A program made the position numbers and the translations under genes. The notes below the pieces were generated by a model that was given only the letters and a program-made list of their open reading frames with translations, ran no database searches and was not told the origin of the DNA. Shown here one piece after another: positions 9,371-19,951 of a DNA stretch of 64,000 nucleotides. Origin of the DNA: Cyclobacteriaceae bacterium (GTDB lineage Bacteria; Bacteroidota; Bacteroidia; Cytophagales; Cyclobacteriaceae); NCBI GenBank assembly GCA_013141055.1, contig JABFRS010000001.1, positions 310,001 through 374,000 on the forward strand, in the 5' to 3' direction. Position 1 is the stretch's first letter. Every line of letters starts with the position of its first letter.

Positions 9371-10498
9371 TCAGGAGAGAATAATCAGGTCAGTGTCAGA
9401 TTTAGCAAGCCGCTTTAAAAGCTGGTTAAAAACATTCGTTCTCATTATTACTTGAAGCAGGTTCAAATGGGGCTTTCCAATACAAACTGTTGTAATGTGT
9501 TTTTCTTCCGCCACTCTTGCAATAGACGCAGGTATATTATTGTGCTTCACCTGAATCACTTCCGCTCCTAACTCAGTTGCATTTTTGAAATTGTTAATAA
9601 GATGCCGCTGTAGCGAGAGCTTAATACGATCAGGCCCCTCTTTGTCCGCCTGAACATAAAGCACATACCATTTCGAATTATAATACCCTGCGAGCCTGGC
9701 AGTCTTTCTTATGATCATTTTAGAGGTTTCGTGATTACTACCAATACAAGCCAGAAATCGTTCATGTCGTAGCCGATGATCAAGTGTCACTTCTGCATCA
9801 ACCTTTCGCTCGACTTGCGATGCCACCTCTTTTAATGCCAGTTCACGTAATTGCAGAATCTTCTCAGCCTGAAAGAAATTACGCAAGGCAACCTCAATCT
9901 TGTCTGCCTGGTAGATCTTACCGTCTTTCAATCGGCCAATAAGTTCATCTGCCGTCAGATCAATATTGACTACCTCATCGGCAAGCTGCAAAACCCGGTC
10001 AGGAACACGTTCTTTAATCTCAATGCCTGTGATTTGCTGAACTTCCTTGTTAAGACTTTCAATATGCTGAATATTCAGTGCGCTGATAACGTTAATTCCC
10101 GCCTCCAGTAACTCCATTACATCCTGCCATCGCTTTTCATTCTTACTGCCCATGACATTTGTATGCGCCAGTTCATCCACCAGCACAATCTCCGGGCGAT
10201 TGTTAATGATGGCCTGAACATCCATCTCTTCAAGTTCCTTTCCTTTGTAAAAAATTCTCTTTCGTTCAATCACTGGGATTCCAACTAATAGCTCCTCTGT
10301 TTCCTTTCGCCCGTGAGTTTCAATATAACCTACTTTGACATTCACACCACTTTTGAGGAGACTATTGGCTTCCTGCAACATACGGTAAGATTTACCCACA
10401 CCAGCACTCATCCCGATGTAGACTTTAAATTTTCCCCGTCTTGACTTTTTTATCAGATCAAGGAAATGCTGTACCGATTGCTCTTTGTCAGACATCAT
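9371..10498 (-). CDS. kdpD: KdpD N-terminal sensor protein without kinase domain
   Basis: This protein of about 375 residues covers only the cytoplasmic N-terminal part of KdpD: the KdpD domain with Walker A (GMSAGVGKS) and Walker B (IVLVDELAHTN), followed by a universal-stress-protein domain from about residue 245. The four-helix membrane part and the kinase of classical KdpD are missing; a separate membrane kinase is encoded next. The ATG at 10498 is preferred because an upstream extension would need a TTG and would overlap the porin. In known KdpD proteins this region senses K+ and ATP or binds second messengers; the same role here is inferred. Confidence 0.88.
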   Translation of the reverse strand: MMSDKEQSVQHFLDLIKKSRRGKFKVYIGMSAGVGKSYRMLQEANSLLKSGVNVKVGYIETHGRKETEELLVGIPVIERKRIFYKGKELEEMDVQAIINNRPEIVLVDELAHTNVMGSKNEKRWQDVMELLEAGINVISALNIQHIESLNKEVQQITGIEIKERVPDRVLQLADEVVNIDLTADELIGRLKDGKIYQADKIEVALRNFFQAEKILQLRELALKEVASQVERKVDAEVTLDHRLRHERFLACIGSNHETSKMIIRKTARLAGYYNSKWYVLYVQADKEGPDRIKLSLQRHLINNFKNATELGAEVIQVKHNNIPASIARVAEEKHITTVCIGKPHLNLLQVIMRTNVFNQLLKRLAKSDTDLIILS

Positions 10499-10502
10499 TA
10501 TA

Positions 10503-11855
10503 TTAGAATCGTGCAACTATGGCGATGATCATTCTGTTTTCAAGCGTACGAAGATCTGGTTTCCAGGCTTGTGGGGTACCAAGGTTTGGGTCTGTTGTGC
10601 CTTGCCATCCATCAACCGAAGTAGTACCTCCCGGACCAGCAAAATAAGGTACGGAAGAATGCCTGTTTAACATTTCCATTCTAAGGGTTATAAATTCATT
10701 AGGCATGTAATCAAAAGTACCCGTTAGTTCCCATGCTTCGAACTTCGGCGCCAGATCACCAGGTTTAATATCCGTGTATCCCGCAGCTCCTGAAACAGGA
10801 TCATTATACAGAGGAGCAGGATTTACAGGAAGGTACCTTCCGGGGTTGGTCAGGTATCCACCCCTGATCGTGATGGCAAATTTATTCTCTTTAAACCATA
10901 TCCTGTTGGCAAGAGACGTTCCTACAAAGTAGGTTTCATTCAATGACGGATAAACAATGCCATTTAATGATCCTCCATTTTCAAATCCATAGTGAGAGTT
11001 CAGACTGAAAGCCATTCGACTTATACCATGGGACGCCGGTCTGTTTTTATAACGTATCATCACAGAATTATCATGATGAAATCTAACCCTCCCATCAATA
11101 TTCTTAGTGTCCGTACCGTAATAGAAATTCGCAACAAACGCTGTGTTTTCATTAGGCCTGAAGTATGTTGCCAAACCCACAGAGGCAGCCTTATTAAATT
11201 TACCATACGAATACCAGCCATTCATGATCCAGGGCTCAATCTTCCATCGCTTGTCAGGATGAATCTGAAAGCGGGCTCCTGTGAAATAAAAGGGTGTAAA
11301 GTCACAAACCATTGAACGCTGATAGCTCCAGTTCTCCTGCGCGATATAACTTTCAAGGCCAATAAATGACATAAAAATTCCCGTTTCAAACCGAATGGTG
11401 TTCCACTTATTCCATTGGTATCCCACTACCGCTTCCCTGATAAATTTCAAGTCAGTCGTTCTCAGGTTTCTTCCGTGCGTAACCGTTGGATCAGTTTCCT
11501 GGATCACACTTAGCATTGATCCGGCCTGAAGATGGATACGGGCAATCACATTATTGTACATAACCTCCCCACCGATGCTGGCCATGTTCAAGGTTACCTC
11601 ATTGTGCCGTCCGATGATGGAAGAACTATTGATCGTATTATCCATTGGATTATTGAATGAATAATTCCAATACGTATCCATAATCATCGTACCCGTAAAA
11701 TATTTATAAGTAAGAAGATTTACGCTCTGACGGTTATTACCGTTCAGCCAGGTGAAGTCCATTCCTTCAAAGGGCGCATGAACAACTGTTGAATCCTGTG
11801 ATTGAGCACCAAAGGCTACAGAAATTAAAAGAGCGACAAGAATTATTTTTTTCAT
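10503..11855 (-). CDS. Outer-membrane beta-barrel porin (OmpL-like BBP2) in the kdp operon
   Basis: About 450 residues. The ATG at 11855 gives a good signal peptide (KKIILVALLISVAFGAQSQ); a longer frame upstream would overlap kdpC and has no signal. The mature protein is rich in alternating aromatic strands with G-W/Y turns and ends in an aromatic C-terminal strand (MIIAIVARF), as in putative beta-barrel porin-2 proteins. It starts one base after the kdpC stop and ends just before the KdpD sensor, so it is part of the operon. Its likely role is to let K+ cross the outer membrane when kdp is induced; this is inferred from context only. Confidence 0.8.
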   Translation of the reverse strand: MKKIILVALLISVAFGAQSQDSTVVHAPFEGMDFTWLNGNNRQSVNLLTYKYFTGTMIMDTYWNYSFNNPMDNTINSSSIIGRHNEVTLNMASIGGEVMYNNVIARIHLQAGSMLSVIQETDPTVTHGRNLRTTDLKFIREAVVGYQWNKWNTIRFETGIFMSFIGLESYIAQENWSYQRSMVCDFTPFYFTGARFQIHPDKRWKIEPWIMNGWYSYGKFNKAASVGLATYFRPNENTAFVANFYYGTDTKNIDGRVRFHHDNSVMIRYKNRPASHGISRMAFSLNSHYGFENGGSLNGIVYPSLNETYFVGTSLANRIWFKENKFAITIRGGYLTNPGRYLPVNPAPLYNDPVSGAAGYTDIKPGDLAPKFEAWELTGTFDYMPNEFITLRMEMLNRHSSVPYFAGPGGTTSVDGWQGTTDPNLGTPQAWKPDLRTLENRMIIAIVARF

Positions 11856-11856
11856 A

Positions 11857-12423
11857 CTATTTAATATTGTCAAGTGCGATGTTAATTCTAAGGACATGAA
11901 CAGTGGATGGTCCGAACAAGCCAAATAATGGTGGTTGAGTGTATTGATCCACAAGACTGTGGACAACCTCCTTTGAGAGTCCTCTTGCATTCGCAATTCG
12001 CGAAACCTGCACAAGGGCGGCGTTCCTTGAAATGTGTGGGTCCAGACCACTTGCCGAAGCTGTGATCAGATCCATCGGAACTTCATCCTTTGTAAGACCT
12101 GGATTCTTTTCTAGAAAATCATCAAGGCGTTCCTGAACAAGGTTTAAATATTCGCGATTGGATGGACCCTTATTGGATCCTCCCGAGGAGGCGGCATTAT
12201 AATTAACGGCTGATGGTCTTGAATTAAAATATTTATCATCTGTGAATAACTGACCGATCAGATCGAATCCCACCGTCTTACTATTCACTACAATGATTTC
12301 ACCGTTTCCGTTTTCAGGCGCTATCAACTTACTGACGCCAACGATGAAGAAAGGATAGAAAATGCCGAACAGGATCATGGTCAGAAACGTAAGTCTGATA
12401 GCAGGAAACAAGTAAGTTTTCAT
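11857..12423 (-). CDS. kdpC: Potassium-transporting ATPase KdpC subunit
   Basis: The 188-residue accessory subunit of the KdpFABC K+ pump. It has one N-terminal transmembrane helix (LTFLTMILFGIFYPFFIVG), then the conserved FNSRPSAVNYNAASSGGSN-type stretch (FNSRPSAVNYNAASSGGSN at about residue 63), the TASASGLDPHIS motif and the C-terminal VSRIANARGL region, all hallmarks of KdpC. It begins 8 bp after kdpB and ends one base before the porin. Confidence 0.96.
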   Translation of the reverse strand: MKTYLFPAIRLTFLTMILFGIFYPFFIVGVSKLIAPENGNGEIIVVNSKTVGFDLIGQLFTDDKYFNSRPSAVNYNAASSGGSNKGPSNREYLNLVQERLDDFLEKNPGLTKDEVPMDLITASASGLDPHISRNAALVQVSRIANARGLSKEVVHSLVDQYTQPPLFGLFGPSTVHVLRINIALDNIK

Positions 12424-12431
12424 TTTTACTA

Positions 12432-14492
12432 TTATAATAATGGTGTGATCAACATATCTATTAATTTGATCCCGATGAATGGGACGATAATACCCCCTAC
12501 TCCATAAATCAAGAGGTTACGGGTAAGCAACGCAGAAGCTCCAATAGGCTTATACTCTACTCCACGCAATGCCAGTGGAATCAGCAGCGGGATAATAATT
12601 GCATTAAAGATCACAGCAGAAAGGATCGCACTTTCCGGGCTTGTAAGTCTCATGATGTTCATGGCTTGCAATCCTGGGATGGAGGCAATGAACAGAGCCG
12701 GGACAATAGCGAAATATTTAGCTACATCGTTTGCAATTGAAAATGTTGTGAGTGTGCCTCTTGTAATCAATAGTTGCTTACCAATTTCAACAATCTCAAT
12801 AAGTTTTGTTGGATCATTGTCGAGATCGACCATATTACCGGCTTCTTTGGCTGCTTGCGTTCCACTGTTCATGGAAACGCCAACATCTGCCTGTGCGAGA
12901 GCGGGTGCATCGTTCGTACCATCACCCATCATGGCTACCAGCTTCCCTTCAGCCTGCTCCTTACGGATATATTCCAGCTTATCCTCAGGCTTTGCTTCCG
13001 CGATATAGTCGTCCACTCCAGCTTTACCAGCGATGTATTTTGCTGTCAAAGGATTATCACCGGTAACCATTACGGTTTTCACACCCATCTTTCTCAGACG
13101 TTCAAACCGTTCAGTGATACCAGGTTTAATAATGTCTTGCAGCTCAATCACTCCAATGACCTTTTCATTTTCAGAAACAACCAGCGGAGTTCCTCCATTG
13201 GAAGAAATTTGCCTGACCATTTCCTCAGCATAGTGTGGTACAAAGTGATTTGCCTTTTCCGTGATCGCTTTGATTGCATCAAATGCTCCCTTTCGGATAC
13301 GTTTTCCATCTGCTGTTGTAATGCCGGAACTTCTTGTCTCCGCAGAAAATTTGATGATGGTCGCTCCGGGTAAACTTATCTGAAGATCGAACTTCTGACC
13401 TATTGCAGACGGGTGCCTGTAGCCTTTGCTGGCCGCGAACTCGACAATGGATTTTCCCTCCGGCGTTTCATCCGCAAGTGAGGAAAGTGTTGCCAACTCC
13501 AGGAACATCTCCTGATCATATCCATGTACCGGATAAAAATTTGTTGCCTTCCTGTTTCCGATCGTAATCGTTCCGGTTTTATCCAGCAATAAGACATCAA
13601 TATCACCTGCTGTCTCAACAGCTTTGCCCGACTTTGCAATGACATTGGCACGTAATGCCCGATCCATTCCTGCAATGCCAATAGCAGACAGTAATCCACC
13701 AATAGTCGTAGGGATCAGGCAAACAAAAAGTGAGATAAGGGCTCCTATCGTAATCGGTGTTTGAGCATAATCACCAAAGGGTTTAAGTGTTACAGTGACT
13801 AATAAAAACACAATGGTGAAACCTGATAGAAGGATCGTCAATGCAATTTCATTGGGAGTCTTCTGACGACTGGCACCTTCAACGAGGGCAATCATCTTAT
13901 CGAGAAAGCTTTCTCCTGGTTGCGTTGTAACAAGAACCCTGATTCTATCTGAAAGAACTTTTGTACCGCCCGTAACACTGGACTTATCACCGCCAGATTC
14001 TCTGATAACCGGAGCACTCTCACCTGTAATAGCACTTTCATCGATAGTGGCAATACCGTCAATGATCTCTCCATCGGTTGGGATCAATTGGCCGGCTTCG
14101 CATACAAAGACATCTCCTTTCCTGAGTGCAGATGAGCTCTTTACCATGATCTTTCCATCCACCAAAACATTCGCAGGAGTTTCTTCTCTTGTCTTTCGAA
14201 GACTATCAGCTTGTGCCTTGCCCCTTGCCTCTGCAATTGCTTCGGCAAAATTGGCAAAGAGCAATGTCTTCAATAAGACAATAAAAAGTACCAGGTTATA
14301 ACCAGGTCTTCCCTGATCGCTATTGTAAAACGAGTACACGGTAACACCCGCCATAATTAAAGTGCCTATCTCAACACAGAACATCACAGGATTTCTGATC
14401 ATTTGTGCCGGATTAAGCTTTACAAAAGATTGCTTTGCTGCATCAAGCACAAGGCTGGGCTCAAAAAGTCTGGCGGATACTGAGTTCTTCAT
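12432..14492 (-). CDS. kdpB: Potassium-transporting P-type ATPase KdpB
   Basis: Catalytic subunit of the KdpFABC pump, 686 residues. Visible motifs are TGES in the actuator domain, the phosphorylation site [10 protein letters not shown] at about residue 305, the nucleotide-binding KGAFDAI region, and the hinge [18 protein letters not shown]. Length is normal for KdpB. The ATG at 14492 ([10 protein letters not shown]) is preferred over one 16 codons upstream, because the longer frame would run into the end of kdpA. It follows kdpA by 16 bp. Confidence 0.96.
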   Translation of the reverse strand: MKNSVSARLFEPSLVLDAAKQSFVKLNPAQMIRNPVMFCVEIGTLIMAGVTVYSFYNSDQGRPGYNLVLFIVLLKTLLFANFAEAIAEARGKAQADSLRKTREETPANVLVDGKIMVKSSSALRKGDVFVCEAGQLIPTDGEIIDGIATIDESAITGESAPVIRESGGDKSSVTGGTKVLSDRIRVLVTTQPGESFLDKMIALVEGASRQKTPNEIALTILLSGFTIVFLLVTVTLKPFGDYAQTPITIGALISLFVCLIPTTIGGLLSAIGIAGMDRALRANVIAKSGKAVETAGDIDVLLLDKTGTITIGNRKATNFYPVHGYDQEMFLELATLSSLADETPEGKSIVEFAASKGYRHPSAIGQKFDLQISLPGATIIKFSAETRSSGITTADGKRIRKGAFDAIKAITEKANHFVPHYAEEMVRQISSNGGTPLVVSENEKVIGVIELQDIIKPGITERFERLRKMGVKTVMVTGDNPLTAKYIAGKAGVDDYIAEAKPEDKLEYIRKEQAEGKLVAMMGDGTNDAPALAQADVGVSMNSGTQAAKEAGNMVDLDNDPTKLIEIVEIGKQLLITRGTLTTFSIANDVAKYFAIVPALFIASIPGLQAMNIMRLTSPESAILSAVIFNAIIIPLLIPLALRGVEYKPIGASALLTRNLLIYGVGGIIVPFIGIKLIDMLITPLL

Positions 14493-14508
14493 ACAGATTA
14501 CATTTAAA

Positions 14509-16203
14509 CTACTTTGAGAAAAATTCTGCGATTGGTCCAATCGTCAGTGCGGGAAAAAATGAAAGGGCAGCAATAATTAAAATGACGGAAAGCAGGACAG
14601 CGATGAAAGCGAAACTTTCTACTTTCAATGTACCTGCGCTTTCAGGATTATATTTCTTTGCTGCCAGTGATCCGGCAATTGCCAAAGGTCCTATTATAGG
14701 AATGAATCGTCCCAACAACATGATCACGCCACAGCCAATGTTCCAAAAGGGAGTTGCGTCAGCAAGTCCTTCAAACCCTGATCCGTTATTAGCGGATGAT
14801 GATGTGAATTCATACAACATCTCACTGAATCCATGATAGGATGGATTGTTCAACCAGCCTATGTTTGAATTGTTTGATGCGAGGTGCGTGGCAATAGCTG
14901 TGCTGACAAGGATCAGGAAAGGATGTGCCAAGGCCACAATAGCAGCAATCTTCACTTCCTTCGACTCAATCTTCTTTCCAAATAATTCCGGAGTACGCCC
15001 TACCATAAGCCCTGATATAAATACGGCAATCACAACGAACACAAAGAAATTAATGAATCCCACGCCTACTCCCCCGTAAATAGCATTGATCATCATATCG
15101 AGCAGAAATACACCACCTGATAATGCAGTATGACTGTCGTGCATGGAGTTAACAGAACCGTTGGAAGTTGATGTAGTCGATACACCCCAAAGCGAACTTG
15201 CAGCAACGCCGAAGCGCACCTCCTTTCCCTCCATATTTCCAGGAGAATTATTAACACCGATTTCTGTCAGCTGCGGATTTCCATTCATTTCGAAATACAC
15301 CGACACCGATACGAATGCTAGAAAAATGATTGTCATGGCTCCAAAAAAAGCATAGCCTACTTTTGGTTTTCCGATATAAAATCCAAAAGCGAAAATCAAA
15401 GCAATAGGAATTAACAGAATCGAAATGTTTTCCACAGTATTTGTGATGTAATCCGGATTTTCAAATGGATGAGCTGAGTTAGTACCGAAGTATCCTCCCC
15501 CATTGGTACCAATCTGCTTGATCGCTACCATTGGCGCTACCGGACCGCGCGCGACGGATACTGTATCCGACTGAAGAGTAATAACCTTTTCGGCTCCCTT
15601 GAATGTCGCCGGTACTCCTTTAAATGATAGTATCAATGCAATTATCAAAGAGAGCGGCAGAAGGATACGGGTACAACTTTGAAGAAACAGTCTGTAAAAA
15701 TTTCCAAGATCACGTGTCTGTCTTGAAACGATACCTTTGAATAAAATCACCATTGCCGCTATGCCCGTTCCGGCACTGACAAACTGCAAAAAGCAAAACA
15801 CCACCATCTGTGACAGATAGGTCGCACCGGTTTCTCCGGAGTAATGTTGAAGATTGGTGTTGGTCATAAAACTAATCGCTGTATTGAAAGCGGTAGTAGC
15901 TTCCATAGAAGATATACCATCAGGATTCCAGAATGGGTGAATGGACTGTGTCATCAATATGAGCATGGCCCAGAGGAAGAATACCAGGTTAAGCACAAGC
16001 ATCGCCCTCATACTTTGCTTCCAGTCCATGGGTTGTGATCCATTTACTCCGCTCATCCGAAGTATCAAATTCTCAAGAGGAGACAGAAAATCCGTCCAGG
16101 TCTTTTCACCTTTAAACACCTTTGAACAATAATTACCTAACGGGATGGCAATTACAACGGTCAATATAAAAACGGCGATAACGCCAGCAATCTCAGTATT
16201 CAT
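14509..16203 (-). CDS. kdpA: Potassium-transporting ATPase KdpA (channel-like subunit)
   Basis: K+-binding, channel-like membrane subunit of 564 residues, the normal length. It has about ten transmembrane helices and the selectivity-filter-like segment [20 protein letters not shown] near residue 230, plus further filter repeats ([14 protein letters not shown] and [12 protein letters not shown]). It is preceded by kdpF and another small membrane peptide and followed by kdpB. Confidence 0.96.
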   Translation of the reverse strand: MNTEIAGVIAVFILTVVIAIPLGNYCSKVFKGEKTWTDFLSPLENLILRMSGVNGSQPMDWKQSMRAMLVLNLVFFLWAMLILMTQSIHPFWNPDGISSMEATTAFNTAISFMTNTNLQHYSGETGATYLSQMVVFCFLQFVSAGTGIAAMVILFKGIVSRQTRDLGNFYRLFLQSCTRILLPLSLIIALILSFKGVPATFKGAEKVITLQSDTVSVARGPVAPMVAIKQIGTNGGGYFGTNSAHPFENPDYITNTVENISILLIPIALIFAFGFYIGKPKVGYAFFGAMTIIFLAFVSVSVYFEMNGNPQLTEIGVNNSPGNMEGKEVRFGVAASSLWGVSTTSTSNGSVNSMHDSHTALSGGVFLLDMMINAIYGGVGVGFINFFVFVVIAVFISGLMVGRTPELFGKKIESKEVKIAAIVALAHPFLILVSTAIATHLASNNSNIGWLNNPSYHGFSEMLYEFTSSSANNGSGFEGLADATPFWNIGCGVIMLLGRFIPIIGPLAIAGSLAAKKYNPESAGTLKVESFAFIAVLLSVILIIAALSFFPALTIGPIAEFFSK

Positions 16204-16215
16204 AATTGCGATGCA

Positions 16216-16293
16216 TTAAAATTTTTCAGGTTTGATGAGTGCATACACTAAGTATCCAAACACAGCAATACATATCATTAACAGGAAGATCAT
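16216..16293 (-). CDS. kdpF: KdpF small stabilising subunit
   Basis: A 25-residue frame reads MIFLLMICIAVFGYLVYALI and then KPEKF, a single transmembrane helix with the short basic C-terminus ending KPEKF that is characteristic of KdpF. It ends 12 bp before kdpA. In known Kdp complexes KdpF is a small lipid-like subunit that stabilises the pump. Confidence 0.9.
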   Translation of the reverse strand: MIFLLMICIAVFGYLVYALIKPEKF

Positions 16294-16297
16294 AGCG

Positions 16298-16381
16298 TTA
16301 AATTTTATCGAAAAAATCTATGGACTTATAAAGGATTGCAAATGCAACAAACGCCAACAGGATCATCAGTGAGGTTATCAT
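16298..16381 (-). CDS. 27-residue single-helix membrane peptide upstream of kdpF
   Basis: A second tiny frame (ATG at 16379-16381, stop 16298-16300) encodes MITSLMILLAFVAFAILYKS and then IDFFDKI: one transmembrane helix with an amphipathic tail. It ends 4 bp before the kdpF start, so it appears to be the first gene of the kdp operon. It is not a KdpF duplicate, since it lacks the KPEKF end. It could be an additional small subunit or a leader peptide. Evidence for translation is the hydrophobic pattern and tight spacing only. Confidence 0.6.
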   Translation of the reverse strand: MITSLMILLAFVAFAILYKSIDFFDKI

Positions 16382-16607
16382 ATTAAGTACTATCGATTAC
16401 TTGGTCAGGCGTCAATAGTCAAACCTTGTACCGATAACAGAGGTATGATGTATCAATAAGGATAACAGGCAGTTACAAACCAGAACCAGAAATGCGGGGT
16501 AATACACCCTACCGAAATGAAAGGGTACATTTTCAAAATGGAATGGTGTGGGATGAGGCCTAAACTAAGCCACTACAGAGAAGAGTTTTATCTCTTACGG
16601 ATAGAAT

Positions 16608-17927
16608 TTAAATCTTGTATTCTTCGATCTTACGATAGAGGGTAGTAAGACCAATATTCAAAAGCCTGGCAGCTTCTGTCTTATTTCCTCCGGTATGTCT
16701 TAATACTTTAATTATATGGTTCTTCTCGACCTGTGATAGCTCAAAAGAATTCACTGATTCTTCACCTGAAAAGTCAGCGGGAAGCAAGGAAGATGTAAGC
16801 ATTCCATCTGAGAGAATGACACATCGTTCGATGACATTCTTAAGTTCCCGAATATTCCCCTTCCAGTTGTGTTGCTGAAGGGCCTTTAAAAAATCAGCAG
16901 CGACGGATGGCTCCCGTTTGTTTGTCTTCAATGAAAACTGGGTAATGAAATGATTGGCAAACAGTGGCACATCATCTCTTCTATCACGCAAAGAAGGCAA
17001 TGAGATTATAAAAACGGAGAGCCGGTAATACAGGTCCTTTCTGAAATTTCCATTCCCCGATTCTTCCTCCAGATTTCTGTTGGTGGCCGCAATAAACCGT
17101 ACGTTTACTTTACGCGGCTTGCTTTCTCCAACTCGGTAAAATTCTCCTGTCTCCAGCACCCTAAGCAACTTGGCTTGCAGATCAATATTCAACTCTCCAA
17201 TCTCATCAAGGAATAATGTTCCTTCGTGAGCTTCCTCAAGATAACCTCGCTTTGATTTCAGAGCGCCCGTGAAGGCACCTTCGCTGTGACCAAACAACTC
17301 ATTCTCCAATAAATCTTTTGGAAAAGCACTGCAGTTCAGCGCGATAAATGCCTTTCCACTTCTTGGACTCTCATAGTGAATTGCCTGAGCAAATATCTCT
17401 TTGCCTGTACCTGTCTCACCCAGTAAAAGGACAGTAGTGTCGGTAACCGTTACGCGTCTTGCAAGTTCAATACTACTCTTGATCGCCTTATTATTTCCAA
17501 GGATATTGTCAAAGCCAAACTTCTCATGAAGCCTGGTTTCAAGATTGATAACTTTTTGCTGTAGCAAAGATTTTTCTGAAGCCCTGCTTAGGATCGGAAG
17601 AATTTTTTCCTGGTGATCTCCTTTCGTAAGATAATCGAAGGCACCATTCTTGATTGCTTTAACTCCATCTTCAATGGTACCATAGGCAGTCAGAACAATG
17701 ATCTCCACCGCCGGAAACTCCTGCTTGATTCTGGCCGTGAGATCAACTCCATTTCCATCGGGAAGTTTCACATCCGTGATAACCACCTGGACGATTTCCT
17801 TATGCAGGAATGACATCCCCTCTTTGATTGATCCTGCCTGAAAGACAGAGTACCCTTCCAGCTGGATGATCCGTGCTAACAGTCCGCGCAAGGATTGTTC
17901 GTCATCAATGATTAAAACAGAGGTCAA
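16608..17927 (-). CDS. NtrC-family sigma-54-dependent response regulator
   Basis: A 439-residue regulator with an N-terminal receiver domain (IDDEQ, phospho-acceptor in VVITDVKLPDGNG, conserved K in LTKGDHQ), a central AAA+ domain (Walker A GETGTGKE, the sigma-54 contact loop GAFTGA, Walker B LFLDEIGEL) and a C-terminal Fis-type helix-turn-helix (GGNKTEAARLLNIGLTTLYRK). All catalytic motifs look intact. It lies upstream of the kdp genes on the same strand, separated by about 226 bp that should hold the kdp promoter, and 61 bp after the antiporter. No kdpE is present, so it may replace KdpE; this is inference. I could not find a clean -24/-12 site in the gap. Confidence 0.9.
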   Translation of the reverse strand: MTSVLIIDDEQSLRGLLARIIQLEGYSVFQAGSIKEGMSFLHKEIVQVVITDVKLPDGNGVDLTARIKQEFPAVEIIVLTAYGTIEDGVKAIKNGAFDYLTKGDHQEKILPILSRASEKSLLQQKVINLETRLHEKFGFDNILGNNKAIKSSIELARRVTVTDTTVLLLGETGTGKEIFAQAIHYESPRSGKAFIALNCSAFPKDLLENELFGHSEGAFTGALKSKRGYLEEAHEGTLFLDEIGELNIDLQAKLLRVLETGEFYRVGESKPRKVNVRFIAATNRNLEEESGNGNFRKDLYYRLSVFIISLPSLRDRRDDVPLFANHFITQFSLKTNKREPSVAADFLKALQQHNWKGNIRELKNVIERCVILSDGMLTSSLLPADFSGEESVNSFELSQVEKNHIIKVLRHTGGNKTEAARLLNIGLTTLYRKIEEYKI

Positions 17928-17988
17928 TTTTTAAAATTTAGACAAAGTTATCAATTCAACTGTCTAAATGATCCATTGATTTCAGGCA

Positions 17989-19329
17989 TTAATTCATAAT
18001 CAAAAACATTGCGGCACCTGCAGCATACCCTAGCAATGCGAGAAAGGTGATCTTCCGGAAGTACCAGATGAAGTCCATCTTCTCCATTCCCATTACCGCA
18101 ACACCCGCCGCGGAGCCTATTACTAACAAGCTTCCCCCAGTACCCGCGCAATAAGCAAGGTATTCCCATATCATATGATCCATCGGATATGCTTCAACGG
18201 AATACATGCCCATACATGCTGCCACCAGCGGTACATTGTCGATGATGGAAGAGAACACGCCGATGAGAGTAATGATCACTTTTTTGTCGCCTATCATGTG
18301 CTCCAAGTACTCCGCAAAATGATGGAGTGTCTGCATTGATTCGAGTGCTCCTACTGCCAGGAGAATACCAAAGAAAAACAAGACGCTGCATGTATCTATT
18401 CTGGATAGAGCATTCCCGGCCGAGTATTTTTTTCTTTCGTCTTCATCGAGATGAGGGTTGATCATTTCAGAAACAATCCAGAGAACTCCTAACCCAAGAA
18501 GAATGCCTACGTAAGGTGGCAGGTGAGTTAATGTTTTAAACACAGGAACAAATACCAAAGCACCAACACCCACCAGCAACATGATCTTTCCTCCCCTGGA
18601 ATCTGAATCGTTCTTCTCCGTGACCTCGCTATTACTGATTGTGCCTTTCAGTGTAAAGCTTAGGAAGATGACAGGAACAAGAAGGCTTACAATGCTGGGA
18701 ATCAGCAGGGACTTAATAATTGCCACGGGTGAGATTTGTCCGCCAATCCATAACATTGTAGTTGTAATATCACCGATGGGTGACCACGCACCGCCGGCAT
18801 TTGCAGCGATAATGATCATCCCCGCAAAGAGCAATCGCCGCTCCCGATCCTGGATTAGTTTTCGCACCAGCGACACCATTACAATGGCTGTTGTAAGATT
18901 ATCGAGGATAGCAGAGAGAAAAAAAGTTACCCAGCAGATGATCCAGAGCATTTGCCTGATGTCTTTGGTCCTGATCCTTTCAGTGATAAAGCGAAATCCC
19001 TGATGTGCATCAATGAGCTCGACAATCGTCATTGCTCCAATGAGAAAGAAAATGATTGACGCAATCTGGCTCAGGTTGTGGGACAGCTCACTATTGATGA
19101 ATGAATGATAGATGTCTGATATCGGAAGACCTTCAAATTTTATGTTGCGCGAGAACTCGATGAAATGATGACTTTCCAAAAAAGAACTATTGGGAACTTT
19201 CAACGCGAACAATGTCCAGCAAAGAACGCCGGTCACGAGTGCGGTGGCTGTCTTATTTATTTTCAGAGAATGTTCCAGTGCAATGGCAAGATAGCCAAAT
19301 ACAAAAATGATGATGATATAAATTTCCAA
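17989..19329 (-). CDS. nhaD: NhaD-type Na+/H+ antiporter
   Basis: A 446-residue membrane protein of the ion transporter superfamily with about 11-12 helices. Conserved features are ILDNLTTAIVMVSL in one half, AANAGGAWSPIGDITTTMLW, IIDNVPLVAACMGM in the other half, and AGTGGSLLVIGSAAGVA near the C-terminus, the twin-repeat signature of NhaD. It probably exports Na+ in exchange for protons. A TTG at 19329 is the likely start, because a stop lies two codons upstream and no ATG fits. It precedes the regulator and kdp genes on the same strand, giving a monovalent-cation homeostasis block. Confidence 0.88.
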   Translation of the reverse strand: MEIYIIIIFVFGYLAIALEHSLKINKTATALVTGVLCWTLFALKVPNSSFLESHHFIEFSRNIKFEGLPISDIYHSFINSELSHNLSQIASIIFFLIGAMTIVELIDAHQGFRFITERIRTKDIRQMLWIICWVTFFLSAILDNLTTAIVMVSLVRKLIQDRERRLLFAGMIIIAANAGGAWSPIGDITTTMLWIGGQISPVAIIKSLLIPSIVSLLVPVIFLSFTLKGTISNSEVTEKNDSDSRGGKIMLLVGVGALVFVPVFKTLTHLPPYVGILLGLGVLWIVSEMINPHLDEDERKKYSAGNALSRIDTCSVLFFFGILLAVGALESMQTLHHFAEYLEHMIGDKKVIITLIGVFSSIIDNVPLVAACMGMYSVEAYPMDHMIWEYLAYCAGTGGSLLVIGSAAGVAVMGMEKMDFIWYFRKITFLALLGYAAGAAMFLIMN

Positions 19330-19413
19330 TGGTCAGTGATTTTTCAATTGAACAAGTGACAAGAAGTTCTCTCTGAATGGAATCAAAAAGAAAGAATAGA
19401 ATCCTGCCCGTTA

Positions 19414-19797
19414 CTAAGGTGCGTTAGCGGCAATTATTGCCCGGAACAATATTCTAAGGAGTGAATACTGTTTTGGTGGAAAACTGATTGTGTAGGAATA
19501 GCGAAATCTATCATCAAAGTCAAACGCATTGTTCAACGCCTGACATCTGTTGTGAAACCCAAAAACCGATGCCTGAATCAGGTCGTCTGAGGCGCAAATT
19601 AATATTGCATCATCTCCCTTTGCTTTTTGTGAGTCGGAAGATGATTGACTTATAAATGTAAGGTGTAATACCTTTTCAGAAGGTGCCTGTAGTGATCCGA
19701 CAGATGAAACATCTGCGCCCTTTGAATACCTATCCCCTGCCTTTCCTACGAAAGGCGACAAGACTAGTGCCAGAACGATAAACAGAAAGTGTTTCAT
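19414..19797 (-). CDS. Hypothetical small secreted protein
   Basis: A 127-residue protein with a signal peptide (HFLFIVLALVLSPFVGKAG). The ATG at 19797 is chosen because it starts the signal peptide; the frame extends 9 codons upstream. The mature part is mixed polar sequence with two cysteines and a C-terminal hydrophobic stretch (LLRILFRAIIAANAP). I recognise no family. It is a single gene upstream of the nhaD gene on the same strand. Confidence 0.55.
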   Translation of the reverse strand: MKHFLFIVLALVLSPFVGKAGDRYSKGADVSSVGSLQAPSEKVLHLTFISQSSSDSQKAKGDDAILICASDDLIQASVFGFHNRCQALNNAFDFDDRFRYSYTISFPPKQYSLLRILFRAIIAANAP

Positions 19798-19951
19798 AGC
19801 GCCGCGAAAGGTAGGCTCTTTCATCCTGACATTTTGCAGGGCACATATTATAAGACTATTATAAAAGTGTCCATCCCTGGACCATCAACGCTTCCTTTAT
19901 GGCCTAAATCAGGCTCCAGATCGTGATCTGATAATATTTTTATCATTTCAC

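Noticed and set aside
16382-16607. Sigma-54 promoter for kdp
   Set aside because: A GG...GC pair was seen near 16470, but its spacing is 9 rather than 10 and the flanks do not fit the consensus.
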